64,000 nt of DNA, taken from NCBI RefSeq assembly GCF_020524285.1, contig NZ_JAIVKX010000003.1, positions 62,001-126,000 of the forward strand, written 5' to 3'. The position numbers were made by a program, and so were the translations under genes. Below are positions 7,228-16,683 of the stretch, piece by piece (position 1 is the stretch's first letter; each line of letters opens with the position of its first letter). The stretch comes from Alloyangia pacifica. Lineage in GTDB: Bacteria; Pseudomonadota; Alphaproteobacteria; Rhodobacterales; Rhodobacteraceae. The notes under the pieces are model-generated. The model searched no databases. It worked only from the letters and a program-made list of their open reading frames with translations, and was not told the origin of the DNA.

Positions 7228-9633
7228 TCAGCTGAGGTATTGCGCGGTCAGCGCGTGGGAGATCGCCGCGAGATCGCCGCGGAAGCCGGCGAGGCGCGCC
7301 GGGGTGATCTCGGCCGGTTCGGCCACCGCCAGCGCGGTGCGCAGCATCAGGATGCGTTTCGCCGCCTCGCCCATGGGCCGGCCGCTGGCGAGGCGGATGC
7401 GCTCCTCCTCGCCGAGCAGCACGTCGATCTGGAACAGCATCGAGCGCGGGTTGCCCGCGTCGAGCGCCAGCAGGTCGATCACTGTCTCGCGCGAGGTCTC
7501 GACCGAGTAGCGGCGGCGGTGGGTCATCACCGTGTCGCCGACCTCGACGGCGAGATCGAGCCCGCCCTCGGGCGCCTTGGCCGAGGTGAAGGCGGCGAGG
7601 AAGGCGGCCATTTGCTCGGTCCGCTCGAGCGCCCGGCCGACGCTCAGGAAGCGCCAGCCGAGGAAGCGGAACATATTCTCGTGCACCAGACCCGAGAAGC
7701 CGGCGATCCGCCGCAGCAAAAGGCTCATGGCGCGGGCGGCGTCGTCACCGGGGTGGCAGCCCTCCGAGACCTCGCGCGCGGTTGCGGCGAGATCCGACAG
7801 CGCGCTCCAGCCATCTGTGGAGAAGCGGTCGCGCACCTTGGCGGCGCAGCCGCGCGAGACGTCGAAGAGCTGCAGCAGCCCCGGCGGCACCGGCTGCTCG
7901 GACGGGTCGAGACCGTAGCCCGCAAGGAACCGCGCGAGGCTTTCGACCAGCGGCAGCGCGTCGGGGCCGTAGTCCTCGAGACGCAGGTGGTAGGCGCGGA
8001 TCTGCCGCACACCCATCTCCGCCCGCTCGACGTAGCGCCCGAGCCAGTAGAGGTTGTCCGCCGCCCGCGCCGGAAGCTGTCCCGGCTGGCGGCGCAGGAA
8101 GGGCCCCTTCTCCTGCGGCGCGAGGGTCTCGCGCGCCACCGGCGCCTCCGAGGTGATCCAGACGTCGGCGACCGAGCCGCCCGCCTGCATCGCCAGCGCC
8201 GTGGGATCGTCGCTGCGCCCGATGCGGGCGTAGCCGCCGGGCATCACCGTCCAGCCCTGCGGCGTGCGCGCGGCGAAGACCCGCACCACCATCGGCCGCG
8301 GCAGCAGCTTGTCTCCAACCATGGCCGGGGTGGTCGAGAGCGTCACCGCCTCCTGCCCCACTAGCGTGTCGCCCTCGCGCTCGAGCCAGTCCGAGACCGA
8401 GCCAGGCGCGGTGCCCCGGAAGCGCCCGCCGAGCGCGGTGTTTGCGTCGATGTCGAAAGGCAGCTTGGTGGATTGCGCCGGGCCGATCAGCATGCGCTCG
8501 AGATTGTCGCGCACGTAGGCGCGTTCCGAGGGCTGGCCGCACCACCAGGTGGCGATGTTCGGCAGCTTCAGCGCCTCGCCGGTCAGCGCCTCGCAGATGC
8601 GCGGCAGGAAGGCCATGAGCGCCCGCGCCTCGAGCGCGCCGGAGCCGAGGCAGTTGACCATGGTGATCGCCCCCGCGCGCAGCGCCGAGACCATGCCCGG
8701 CGTGCCGAGCGCCGAGCTTTCGTCGAGCTCCAGCGGGTCGGCGAAGCGCGCATCGAGGCGGCGCCAGAGCACCGAGACCGGCTCGTCCCCGGCCACGGTG
8801 CGCACCTTGAGCTGGCCGTTGCGCACAGCCAGATCCTCGCATTCCAGCAGCATGAAGCCGAGGTAGCGGGCGATATAGGCGTGCTCGTAGTAGGTGTCGG
8901 TGTGCAGTCCCGGGGTGAGGATCGCCACTCGGCTGCGGTCATCGGCGCGCAGGCCGATCAGCGCATCGCGGAAGCTACGGAAGAAGCCCGCCAGCCGCTC
9001 GACGTTGGCCTTGGGGAAGAGGTCGTGGAAGACCCGCCCCGTGGCCATGCGGTTCTCCAGCGCGAAGCCCGCGCCCGAGGGCGCCTGCGTGCGGTCGCCC
9101 AGCACCAGCCACGACCCGTCCGGCGAGCGGCCGATCTCGAAGGCGAGGAAGTGCAGGAAATGGCCCGAGGGCGGCTGCACGCCGACGATCGGCCGCAGCC
9201 ACTCGGGATTGCGCGCCACCAGATCGGCCGGCAGGATGCCCTGCCGCACCAGGTCGCCCGGCCCGTAGAGGTCGGCGATGACCCGCTCGAGCAGTTCGGC
9301 GCGCTGCACGATGCCCTCGGAGAGCGTCGCCCATTCCCGCCCCGAGATCATCACCGGCACGTGGCTCAGCGGCCAGCTGCGCTCGGCCGAGCCCTCGCCA
9401 GTGTGCTGGCGGAAATAGACCCCGGTGTCATGCAGGTACTGGTCGCCGCGGGCGAAGGCGCGGGCGCGGGTCTCGGCGCTCTGCGCAGCGAGGTGGCGGA
9501 TCAGCGGCTGCCAGGCCGGGCGAAGGCTGCCATCGGAGCGCAGCAGCTCGTCGGCCACGCCCGACGGCGGGCTGTAGCCTTGCAGGAACTTCGCCACCGT
9601 CTCCGGCAGCGGGCGTGTTGTCTCCGCCACCAA
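7228..9633 (-). CDS. Circularly permuted ATP-grasp protein fused to an alpha-E domain
   Basis: An 801-aa protein. The first 480 or so residues form the circularly permuted ATP-grasp ligase domain (HVPVMISGREWATLSEGIVQ, GVQPPSGHFLHFLAFEIG, ILTPGLHTDTYYEHAYIARYLG and LPNIATWWCGQPSERAYV are typical). The last 300 or so form the all-helical alpha-E domain, beginning around RAADNLYWLGRYVERAE. In many bacteria these are two separate genes; here they are one chain. The predicted reaction is ATP-dependent formation of a peptide or amide bond. Four bases separate its start from the stop of the DUF2126 gene and 15 bases separate it from the transglutaminase. Confidence 0.92.
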   Translation of the reverse strand: MVAETTRPLPETVAKFLQGYSPPSGVADELLRSDGSLRPAWQPLIRHLAAQSAETRARAFARGDQYLHDTGVYFRQHTGEGSAERSWPLSHVPVMISGREWATLSEGIVQRAELLERVIADLYGPGDLVRQGILPADLVARNPEWLRPIVGVQPPSGHFLHFLAFEIGRSPDGSWLVLGDRTQAPSGAGFALENRMATGRVFHDLFPKANVERLAGFFRSFRDALIGLRADDRSRVAILTPGLHTDTYYEHAYIARYLGFMLLECEDLAVRNGQLKVRTVAGDEPVSVLWRRLDARFADPLELDESSALGTPGMVSALRAGAITMVNCLGSGALEARALMAFLPRICEALTGEALKLPNIATWWCGQPSERAYVRDNLERMLIGPAQSTKLPFDIDANTALGGRFRGTAPGSVSDWLEREGDTLVGQEAVTLSTTPAMVGDKLLPRPMVVRVFAARTPQGWTVMPGGYARIGRSDDPTALAMQAGGSVADVWITSEAPVARETLAPQEKGPFLRRQPGQLPARAADNLYWLGRYVERAEMGVRQIRAYHLRLEDYGPDALPLVESLARFLAGYGLDPSEQPVPPGLLQLFDVSRGCAAKVRDRFSTDGWSALSDLAATAREVSEGCHPGDDAARAMSLLLRRIAGFSGLVHENMFRFLGWRFLSVGRALERTEQMAAFLAAFTSAKAPEGGLDLAVEVGDTVMTHRRRYSVETSRETVIDLLALDAGNPRSMLFQIDVLLGEEERIRLASGRPMGEAAKRILMLRTALAVAEPAEITPARLAGFRGDLAAISHALTAQYLS

Positions 9634-9637
9634 GGTG

Positions 9638-12600
9638 TCAGATCCCCGGCAGGCGGCGCAGGTCGAGCGTCATCGGGAACTCCGGATGCGGCGTCTCGGG
9701 CGCGGGCCAGTAGCTGCCCGGGGTGTGCCCGAGTTTTTCGAAGCGGGCAAGTCGGCGGGCGTCGGCCTCGTTGGTATTGACCGGGAAGGTGTCGTAGTTG
9801 CGCCCGCCCGGATGCGCCACGTGGTACCGGCAGCCGCCCAGCGCGCGGCCGGTCCAGGTGTCGAAGATGTCGAAGGTCAGCGGCGCGTTCACCGGCAGCG
9901 TCGGGTGCAGCGCCTCGGCGGGCTGCCACGCCTTGAAGCGCACGCCGCCCACATTGACGCCCGAGGCGCCGGTCTCGGCCATCGGCACGGCGCGGCCGTT
10001 GCAGGCGACGATGTAGCGGCCCGGCTCGGTGGCGGTGAGCTGCACCTGCATGCGCTCGACCGAGCTGTCGGTGTAGCGCACGGTGCCGCCGATGGCGCCG
10101 CGCTCGCCCAGCACGTGCCAGGGCTCCAGCGCCTGCCGCAACTCGAGGTGGACGCCCTCGTAGTCGACCTCGCCGGCGAAGGGGAAGCGGAACTCGCGCT
10201 GCGCCTCGTACCATTCGGGGCGGAAGGTGAAACCGTGATCGCCGAGATCGCGCAGCACGTCCAGAAAATCCTGCCAGACGAAATGCGGCAGCATGAAGCG
10301 GTCGTGCAGCGTGGTGCCCCAGCGCACGGGCTTGCCCTGGATCGGCGATTTCCAGAAGCGCGCCAGAAGCGCCCGGATCAGCACCTGCTGGGCAAGGCTC
10401 ATCTTGGCGTCCGGCGGCATCTCGAAGCCGCGGAACTCGACGAGCCCGAGGCGGCCGGTGGGCCCGTCGGGCGAGTAGAGCTTGTCGATGCAGATCTCGG
10501 CCCGGTGGGTGTTGCCGGTGACGTCGATCAGCATGTTGCGCAGCAGCCGGTCGGTCAGCCACGGCAGCGGCGGCTCGCCCTGCCCCGGCGCCGGGAAATG
10601 CGCGAGCGCGATCTCCAACTCGTAAAGACTGTCGTGCCGCGCCTCGTCGATGCGCGGTGCCTGACTGGTCGGGCCGATGAAGAGACCCGAGAACAGGTAG
10701 CTGAGCGAAGGGTGCCGCAGCCAGTGCAGGATCATCGAGCGCATCAGGTCCGGACGGCGCAGGAAAGGGCTGTCATGCGTCGTCTCGCCGCCCACCACCA
10801 CGTGATTGCCGCCGCCGGTGCCGGTGTGCTTGCCGTCGATCATGAACTTGTCGGCGCCGAGGCGGCACTGCCGGGCTTCCTCGTAGACGCCATTGGTGAT
10901 CGCCTTGCAGTCCTCCCAGCTGTGCGCCGGGTGCACGTTGACCTCGATGACACCGGGATCGGGGGCGACACGGACCACGTTGAGCCGCGGGTCATGCGGC
11001 GGCGTGTAGCCCTCGATGTGGATCGGCAGGCCGAGCTCCTCGGCGGTGGTCTCCGCCGCGGCGAGCAGGTCGAGGTAATCCTCCAGCGACTCCACCGGCG
11101 GCATGAAGAGGCAGAGCCGCCCGTCGCGCGGCTCGATGGCGATGGCGGTGCGCACCGCGCCGCCCGCCGGGTCGACGCCCTGCTCCATGATCCTCTGCCG
11201 CCGCCCGACATCGCGCGCCTCGGAAACGGGCTGTTCGTGCCCCGGCGTGACCTCGGGCAGCGCGGCCATGGCCTCGCGCTCCTCCGTCGCGATGCGCTCC
11301 AGCTCCTCCATCAGGCGCGCGCGGCGCTCCTCCTGCAGCGCGTGGAAATCCGGCAGCGCGGTCTGCGGCACGCTGGGATCGGTCGGGTAGACATAGGGGT
11401 AAGCCGAGGGCGGCACGAAGGGCAGCGCGCCGAGCGGCAAGCGGAAGCCCACCGGGCTGTCGCCGGGGATCAGGAACAGGTGCCCGCGCCGGGTTTTCCA
11501 GTGCTCCGAGCGCCATTTCGGCCCCGTCGCCTTGGACTGCCAGCGCTGCAGCGGCAGGATGAAGCCCGCCGCTTCGTCGAGCCCGCGATTGAAGACCCGG
11601 GCAATGCGGGCGCGGGTCTCGGGATCCTTGAGCTTGGAATCCTCGGGCGTGACGTTCATCGGAAGGTCGGCTTCCTTGAGGATCCACTCCGCCGGGTCTT
11701 CATAGGCGGGATGCACGTAGTCGCCATCCAGTCCCAGCGTCTCGGCGAACTTGGTCATGAAGCTGTCGGCCTGCGCGGCATCCGCGCCCTTGGCGGTCTC
11801 CTTCGCCACGAGGTCGGGGTTCTTCCACACCGGCTTGCCGTCGCGCCGCCAGTAGAGCGAGAAGGTCCAGCGCGGCAGGGTCTCGCCCGGGTACCACTTG
11901 CCCTGCCCGTAGTGCAGGAAGCCGCCCGGCGCGAAGCGCTCGCGCAACCGGCGGATCAACTGGTCGGCGAGGCCGCGCTTCTGCGGGCCGACGGCGGCGG
12001 TGTTCCACTCGGCGCTCTCGAAATCGTCGATCGAGACAAAGGTCGGCTCGCCGCCCATGGTCAGCCGCATGTCCTGCGCCGCGATCTCGGCATCAACCTT
12101 GTGCCCGAGCGCATCCAGCGCATCCCATGCCTCGTCGGAGAAGGGCTTGGTGATGCGCGGGTGCTCGGCGATGCGGCGCACGTCCATGGCGAAATCGAAG
12201 TCGGTCTGCGTGTCCGGCGGCGCGGAATAGCCGCCGACGATGGGCGCGGCGTTGCGGTAGTGCGGCGTGGCGGCCAGCGGGATGTGGCTCTCGCCGGTCA
12301 GCAGCCCCGAGGTCGGGTCGAGCCCGATCCAGCCGGCACCGGGAATGTAGACCTCGCACCAGGCGTGCAGGTCGGTGAAATCGTGATCCGTGCCGGCCGG
12401 CCCGTCGAGCGAGACGAGATCGGGTTTGAGCTGGATCAGGTAGCCCGATACGAAGCGCGCCGCGAACCCGAGGTGACGCAGGATCTGCACCAGCAGCCAC
12501 GAGGTGTCGCGGCAGGAGCCCCTTGCCAGCTGCAGCGTCTCCTCGGGAGTCTGCACGCCGGGCTCCATGCGGACGATATAGCCGATGTCCTTCTCGAGCC

Positions 12601-13051
12601 GCGCGTTCAGCCCGACAAGGAAGTCCACCGTGCGCGGCGCGCTCTTCTCGATCGTGTCGAGATAGGCCTGCAGCCGCGGACCGGCCTGCTCGGGCGTGCG
12701 GTAGATCGACAGATCCTCGGAGAAGTCCTGCGAGTACTCGAAGGGAAAGGCCTCGGCGCTTTCATCCACGAAGAAGTCGAAGGGGTTGTAGACCGTCATG
12801 TCGGCCACCAGGTCGACCTCGATCTTGAACTCGGTCACCGGCTCGGGAAAGACGAAGCGCGCCAACCAGTTGCCGTAGGGATCCTGCTGGTGATTGACGA
12901 AATGCCCCTCGGGCGAGACCTTCAGCGAGTGCGAGATCACCCGTGTGCGCGAATGCGGCGCGGGCCTGAGCCGGATGATCTGCGGCCCGAGAGAGACCGG
13001 GCGGTCATATTTATAATGGGTCAGGTGGTGGATACTTGCCGTGATCGCCAT
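9638..13051 (-). CDS. Transglutaminase / DUF2126 fusion protein
   Basis: An 1137-aa protein that heads the operon. Residues 1-290 are a transglutaminase-like unit: beta domain from [19 protein letters not shown], catalytic Cys180 in [10 protein letters not shown], His229 in DLHAWCEV and Asp245 in IGLDPTSG. The rest is DUF2126, a predicted carboxylate-amine ligase of the glutamate-cysteine-ligase-like fold, with [11 protein letters not shown]-like wording at about residue 330 ([16 protein letters not shown]), [10 protein letters not shown] and [16 protein letters not shown]. The ATG at 13051 follows 144 bases of non-coding sequence that should hold the operon promoter. Confidence 0.93.
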   Translation of the reverse strand: MAITASIHHLTHYKYDRPVSLGPQIIRLRPAPHSRTRVISHSLKVSPEGHFVNHQQDPYGNWLARFVFPEPVTEFKIEVDLVADMTVYNPFDFFVDESAEAFPFEYSQDFSEDLSIYRTPEQAGPRLQAYLDTIEKSAPRTVDFLVGLNARLEKDIGYIVRMEPGVQTPEETLQLARGSCRDTSWLLVQILRHLGFAARFVSGYLIQLKPDLVSLDGPAGTDHDFTDLHAWCEVYIPGAGWIGLDPTSGLLTGESHIPLAATPHYRNAAPIVGGYSAPPDTQTDFDFAMDVRRIAEHPRITKPFSDEAWDALDALGHKVDAEIAAQDMRLTMGGEPTFVSIDDFESAEWNTAAVGPQKRGLADQLIRRLRERFAPGGFLHYGQGKWYPGETLPRWTFSLYWRRDGKPVWKNPDLVAKETAKGADAAQADSFMTKFAETLGLDGDYVHPAYEDPAEWILKEADLPMNVTPEDSKLKDPETRARIARVFNRGLDEAAGFILPLQRWQSKATGPKWRSEHWKTRRGHLFLIPGDSPVGFRLPLGALPFVPPSAYPYVYPTDPSVPQTALPDFHALQEERRARLMEELERIATEEREAMAALPEVTPGHEQPVSEARDVGRRQRIMEQGVDPAGGAVRTAIAIEPRDGRLCLFMPPVESLEDYLDLLAAAETTAEELGLPIHIEGYTPPHDPRLNVVRVAPDPGVIEVNVHPAHSWEDCKAITNGVYEEARQCRLGADKFMIDGKHTGTGGGNHVVVGGETTHDSPFLRRPDLMRSMILHWLRHPSLSYLFSGLFIGPTSQAPRIDEARHDSLYELEIALAHFPAPGQGEPPLPWLTDRLLRNMLIDVTGNTHRAEICIDKLYSPDGPTGRLGLVEFRGFEMPPDAKMSLAQQVLIRALLARFWKSPIQGKPVRWGTTLHDRFMLPHFVWQDFLDVLRDLGDHGFTFRPEWYEAQREFRFPFAGEVDYEGVHLELRQALEPWHVLGERGAIGGTVRYTDSSVERMQVQLTATEPGRYIVACNGRAVPMAETGASGVNVGGVRFKAWQPAEALHPTLPVNAPLTFDIFDTWTGRALGGCRYHVAHPGGRNYDTFPVNTNEADARRLARFEKLGHTPGSYWPAPETPHPEFPMTLDLRRLPGI

Positions 13052-13195
13052 TCGTGAGGGTCCGCAGTTGGGGGAAACCTCTCACACCTGAGCGACTTGT
13101 TCTGCGCTTGTAAAGCCTTGCATGACCCCGCGGCATGGCGCGTTGCCGCCCCGCCCGTTCCGAAGGCGGCGCGGCGCAGGCGCCGAAGACACGCC

Positions 13196-13870
13196 TCAGT
13201 TGACCGGCATGACAAAGACTTCGCGCACGTTGGCGCGCGGATCGGCTTCCAGGGCAAACATCACCGAGCGCGCGATATCCTCGGGCTTGAGCTTGTCCGG
13301 CTTGGCCTCGTCGAAGAAGGGCGTGTCGACCATGCCGGGCGCGATCACCGTGACCCGCGCGCCCCATTCGCGGAACTCCTCGGCGAGGTTGCCGCCGTAG
13401 CCGTGCACGAACCATTTCGAGGCGCCGTAGACCGAGCCCTTGATCGTCGTCCGCCCCGCCGCCGAGCCGGTCAGCAGCAGATGGCCACGATTCTTCACGA
13501 AATAGGCCGAGGCCGCCTTGGCGGTCCAGAGCACCCCGAGGATGTTGAGCTGTACCAGCCGCTCCCATTCCGCCGGATCGCCCTTGCGGGTGCCCGATTG
13601 CGACAGCCCCGTTCCGGCATTGGCGAAGGCCGCGTTCACGTCGCCGAAATGCGCGGCCAGCTTCTCCATCGCCGCCTCCTGCTCTTCCAGCGAGGTCGCA
13701 TCGCCCGGCAGCGCCAGCGCGTGGGGTCCGAGCTCCTTTTCGAGCTCCGCGATCTTATCCTCGGACCGGGCAAAGAGGCCGACGTTCCAGCCATGCTCGA
13801 CCGCCGCGCGGGCGGTCTGGGCGCCGATGCCCGAAGAGGCACCGGTGATGAAGAGCGTCTTGCGGTTCAT
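13196..13870 (-). CDS. Short-chain dehydrogenase/reductase
   Basis: A 224-aa classical SDR enzyme. The cofactor loop TGASSGIGAQTA is at residues 9-20, NAG at about 86-88, the catalytic Ser in LLLTGSAAG and the YGASK active site at about residue 150. Basic residues after the first turn (LFARSEDK) favour NADPH. The substrate is unknown. The ATG at 13870 has a GGGAGGA ribosome site; a longer in-frame reading has none. It is transcribed away from the small secreted protein gene at 14069. Confidence 0.9.
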   Translation of the reverse strand: MNRKTLFITGASSGIGAQTARAAVEHGWNVGLFARSEDKIAELEKELGPHALALPGDATSLEEQEAAMEKLAAHFGDVNAAFANAGTGLSQSGTRKGDPAEWERLVQLNILGVLWTAKAASAYFVKNRGHLLLTGSAAGRTTIKGSVYGASKWFVHGYGGNLAEEFREWGARVTVIAPGMVDTPFFDEAKPDKLKPEDIARSVMFALEADPRANVREVFVMPVN

Positions 13871-14068
13871 GATTAATCCTCCCGAAGGACTTTCGCGTGA
13901 AACTTGGCGCACCGGCAGCCCGGCGCGGCTGGTCCGCAAGATAGGGCGCGTCGCGTCGGGGCCCATGACAGCGGGCGTTCGGGGCCATCACGCGTCCGTC
14001 ACGTAACGGAAATGGAACAACTTTCGCAGCACCGGCGTTTTCTTGCCGACCAGTAAGGGAGACCTTTG

Positions 14069-14320
14069 ATGAAACGCCTCGCACTGCTCACTGCCGCCGC
14101 CACCTGCACCGCCGTCGCCGCCTATGCCGCGACCGAGGTGCTGGGCCCCGACGCCGCCACGGTCATCGAGATCGAGGTGGCGCCACACGAGCTGGCAGAG
14201 TGCCGCGAGACTTTGCAGCAGGTCGCCTCGATGCCCGCCGTCGCCGATGACGGCACCCCCCTGCTATTCGAATCCTCCGGCGACCTGCCGCAAGTGCGCT
14301 GCGTGGCCTCGACCATCTGA
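14069..14320 (+). CDS. Small secreted protein of unknown function
   Basis: An 83-aa protein with a clear signal peptide (MKRLALLTAAATCTAVAAYAA) and a mature part containing AECRETL and VRCVASTI. The two mature cysteines may form a disulfide in the periplasm. An in-frame TTG lies one codon upstream, but the ATG at 14069 with TAAGGGA in front is the better start. I do not recognise a family. Confidence 0.65.
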   Translation: MKRLALLTAAATCTAVAAYAATEVLGPDAATVIEIEVAPHELAECRETLQQVASMPAVADDGTPLLFESSGDLPQVRCVASTI

Positions 14321-14397
14321 CCCTTGCGCGCTGGCGGATGGGCGCGGCGCTTGCTAGGCCTGATCCGAGACAGCAGCGTGCAAGGCAGGACCTCCGA

Positions 14398-14817
14398 ATG
14401 CAGACCAGCTTCACCATCGAGACCCGCGGCCCCGGCCTCTACGAGATCACCCGCGACGTGAACCGTTGGGTCGGCGGTTCGGGGGCCACAGACGGGCTGC
14501 TCACGCTCTTCGTTCGGCACACCTCGGCCTCGCTGCTCATCCAGGAAAACGCCGACCCCGAGGTGCGCACCGACCTGACGGAGTTCTTCCACCGGCTGGT
14601 GCCGCCAAGCAGCGATCCCTCGATGCGCTACCTCACGCATACCTACGAAGGGCCCGACGACATGCCCGCCCATATCAAGGCGGCGCTGCTGCCGGTCTCG
14701 CTCTCCATTCCGGTCAGCGGTGGAAAACTCGGGCTCGGCACCTGGCAGGGCATCTACCTCTTCGAGCACCGCAATGCCCCGCACCGGCGCGACGTCCTCG
14801 CCCACCTCGGGGGCTGA
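14398..14817 (+). CDS. YjbQ/UPF0047 family protein (secondary thiamine-phosphate synthase type)
   Basis: A 139-aa protein of the widespread YjbQ family, whose members have weak thiamine-phosphate synthase activity and an unclear main role. Conserved blocks are GLLTLFVRHTSASLLIQENADPEV, the HTYEGPDDMPAHIK segment with the metal-site His, and LGTWQGIYLFEHR near the C-terminus. The ATG at 14398 gives the standard family length. Confidence 0.9.
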   Translation: MQTSFTIETRGPGLYEITRDVNRWVGGSGATDGLLTLFVRHTSASLLIQENADPEVRTDLTEFFHRLVPPSSDPSMRYLTHTYEGPDDMPAHIKAALLPVSLSIPVSGGKLGLGTWQGIYLFEHRNAPHRRDVLAHLGG

Positions 14818-14943
14818 GCCCCGCGCGAGGCCGTTTTCGCAGCAGTTTCAGCGCGGTTTAAAGAATTTCCACGCCCTTCATCTAGCGGGGCGAATTGACC
14901 TCTACCCAATTTCTGGGCGCTCCCCTATAGTGGCTGTGGATAA

Positions 14944-14960
14944 ATGAGGGATAACCTCAT
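14944..14960. promoter_or_regulatory. Short inverted repeat in front of nrdR
   Basis: ATGAGG and CCTCAT form a perfect 6-bp inverted repeat around a 5-base centre, 34 bases before the nrdR ATG. It is too weak to work as a terminator and could be an operator; it does not match the NrdR box well. Confidence 0.3.
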
Positions 14961-14993
14961 AGACGCGTCGGAACGAAGTGATTGGGGGAAGGC

Positions 14994-15461
14994 ATGCGCT
15001 GCCCGTTTTGTGGAAATATCGACACCCAGGTGAAGGATTCACGTCCGGCGGAAGACCACGTCTCGATCCGTCGCCGCCGTTTCTGCCCGGCCTGCGGTGG
15101 CCGGTTCACCACCTATGAGCGGGTGCAGCTGCGCGACCTCGTGGTGATCAAGACCAGCGGTCGGCGCGAGGATTTCGACCGCGACAAGCTCGAGCGCTCG
15201 ATCCGCATCGCGCTGCAGAAGCGTCCGATCGATCCCGAGCGCGTGGACCAGATGATTTCGGGCATCGTGCGACGGCTGGAGAGCCTCGGCGAGACCGACA
15301 TCCAGTCGAAGCAGATCGGCGAGATCGTCATGGAAACGCTCGCCCGGATCGACACGGTGGCCTACGTGCGCTTTGCCAGCGTCTACAAGAACTTCCAGGC
15401 GGCGGACGATTTCGACAAGTTCGTGAGCGAGCTGCGCCCCGGCACCCAGCCGGAGAAGTGA
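14994..15461 (+). CDS. nrdR: Transcriptional repressor NrdR
   Basis: A 155-aa nucleotide-sensing repressor of ribonucleotide reductase genes. The zinc ribbon uses Cys3-Cys6 (MRCPFC) and Cys31-Cys34 (FCPAC), followed by GRFTTYERV and the ATP-cone domain ([16 protein letters not shown] to [11 protein letters not shown]). The ATG at 14994, after GGGGGAAGG, starts exactly at MRCPFC, the invariant N-terminus; an in-frame ATG four codons earlier is rejected for that reason. It is followed 37 bases later by ribD, the usual alphaproteobacterial arrangement. Confidence 0.97.
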   Translation: MRCPFCGNIDTQVKDSRPAEDHVSIRRRRFCPACGGRFTTYERVQLRDLVVIKTSGRREDFDRDKLERSIRIALQKRPIDPERVDQMISGIVRRLESLGETDIQSKQIGEIVMETLARIDTVAYVRFASVYKNFQAADDFDKFVSELRPGTQPEK

Positions 15462-15498
15462 GCCCGCGACGGGACCGGCGAACAGGGAGCCTCTGCGC

Positions 15499-16587
15499 GT
15501 GACCGACGATGCCCGCCACATGGCCCACGCCCTGCGCCTCGGACGCCGGGGCATGGGCAAGTGCTGGCCCAACCCCGCCGTCGGCTGCGTGCTGGTCAAG
15601 GACGGCCGCATCGTCGGGCGTGGCTGGACCCAGCCCGGCGGTCGCCCGCATGCCGAGGTCGTGGCGCTGGCCGATGCCGGGCCGCAGGCGCGCGGCGCCA
15701 CCGCCTATGTCACGCTCGAGCCCTGCGCCCATACCGGCAAGACCCCGCCCTGCGCCTCGGCGCTGATCAAGGCGGGTGTGGCGCGGGTCGTGGCGCCGAT
15801 CGCCGACAGCGATCCGCGGGTCTCCGGCCAGGGCTTCGAGATGCTGCGCAAGTCCGGCATCGAGGTGACCACCGGCGTGCTTGCCGAAGAGGCGATGCAC
15901 GATCACGCAGGGTTCTTCCGCAAGACCGAGGAAGGCCGCCCCTGGGTCACATTGAAGCTGGCGAACAGTTTCGACGGGCGCATCGCCACCGCCACCGGCG
16001 AGAGCAAGTGGATCACCGGCCCCGAGGCGCGCCGTGCCGTGCACGGGCTGCGCGCGGCGCATGACGCGGTGATGGTCGGCGCGGGCACCGCGCGCGCCGA
16101 TGACCCCGAACTGACCGTGCGCGGCTGGGGCGAGGTGCACCAGCCGGTGCGGGTGATCGCCTCGCGGCTGATCGACGTGCCGCTGATGAGCCGCCTCGCC
16201 TCGACGGCGCGCGAGGTGCCGGTATGGATCGTGCACGGCTCGGACGCCGCCGCGACCACCAGGCGCGCCTGGCAGAGCTGCGGCGCGACGCTGATCCAAA
16301 GCCGCGTCACCGCCGGGCGGCTGGACCCGGGGGCGCTGCTCTCGGCGCTCGGCGCGCAGGGGCTGACGCGGGTGTTCTGCGAGGGCGGCGGGCAGCTCGC
16401 CGCCTCGCTGCTGGCCGCCGACCTGGTCGACGAGCTGGTGGGCTTCACCGCCGGGATCGCGCTTGGCGCCGAGGGACGGCCCGGCGTCGGCGCCATGGGC
16501 GTCGATGCGCTGTCGGAAGCCCCGCGCTTCCGGCTGGTCGAGACGCGGGCGCTCGGCAACGACGTGATGCACCGCTGGCTGCGCTGA
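15499..16587 (+). CDS. ribD: Bifunctional riboflavin deaminase/reductase RibD
   Basis: A 362-aa enzyme catalysing the deaminase and reductase steps of riboflavin synthesis. The N-terminal zinc deaminase has His51 and Glu53 (PHAEVVAL) and Cys76 and Cys85 (PCAHTGKTPPC). The C-terminal reductase begins near WVTLKLANSFDGRIA and contains the GAGTARADDPELTVR and VFCEGGGQLAASLL blocks. The start is GTG at 15499 with AGGGAG upstream. Confidence 0.96.
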   Translation: MTDDARHMAHALRLGRRGMGKCWPNPAVGCVLVKDGRIVGRGWTQPGGRPHAEVVALADAGPQARGATAYVTLEPCAHTGKTPPCASALIKAGVARVVAPIADSDPRVSGQGFEMLRKSGIEVTTGVLAEEAMHDHAGFFRKTEEGRPWVTLKLANSFDGRIATATGESKWITGPEARRAVHGLRAAHDAVMVGAGTARADDPELTVRGWGEVHQPVRVIASRLIDVPLMSRLASTAREVPVWIVHGSDAAATTRRAWQSCGATLIQSRVTAGRLDPGALLSALGAQGLTRVFCEGGGQLAASLLAADLVDELVGFTAGIALGAEGRPGVGAMGVDALSEAPRFRLVETRALGNDVMHRWLR

Positions 16588-16633
16588 CGCTGTCGGGGCG
16601 CAGCCCTCTCGAAGAAATTTGCACCAAGACGAA

Positions 16634-16669
16634 GCCAGCGCCGCGGCAGGCGTCGGACGCGGCGCTGGC
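16634..16669. terminator. Hairpin between convergent ribD and gdhA
   Basis: GCCAGCGCCGCG pairs perfectly with CGCGGCGCTGGC over a 12-base loop. There is no long T-run on either strand, so it may be a factor-assisted or bidirectional terminator. Confidence 0.45.
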
Positions 16670-16683
16670 CGCGCCCGCGGGGA

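Noticed and set aside
9635-13057. An open frame of 1140 codons on the plus strand opposite the DUF2126 gene
   Set aside because: It is Arg/His/Gly-rich with no recognisable domain and mirrors the codon bias of the high-GC gene on the other strand.
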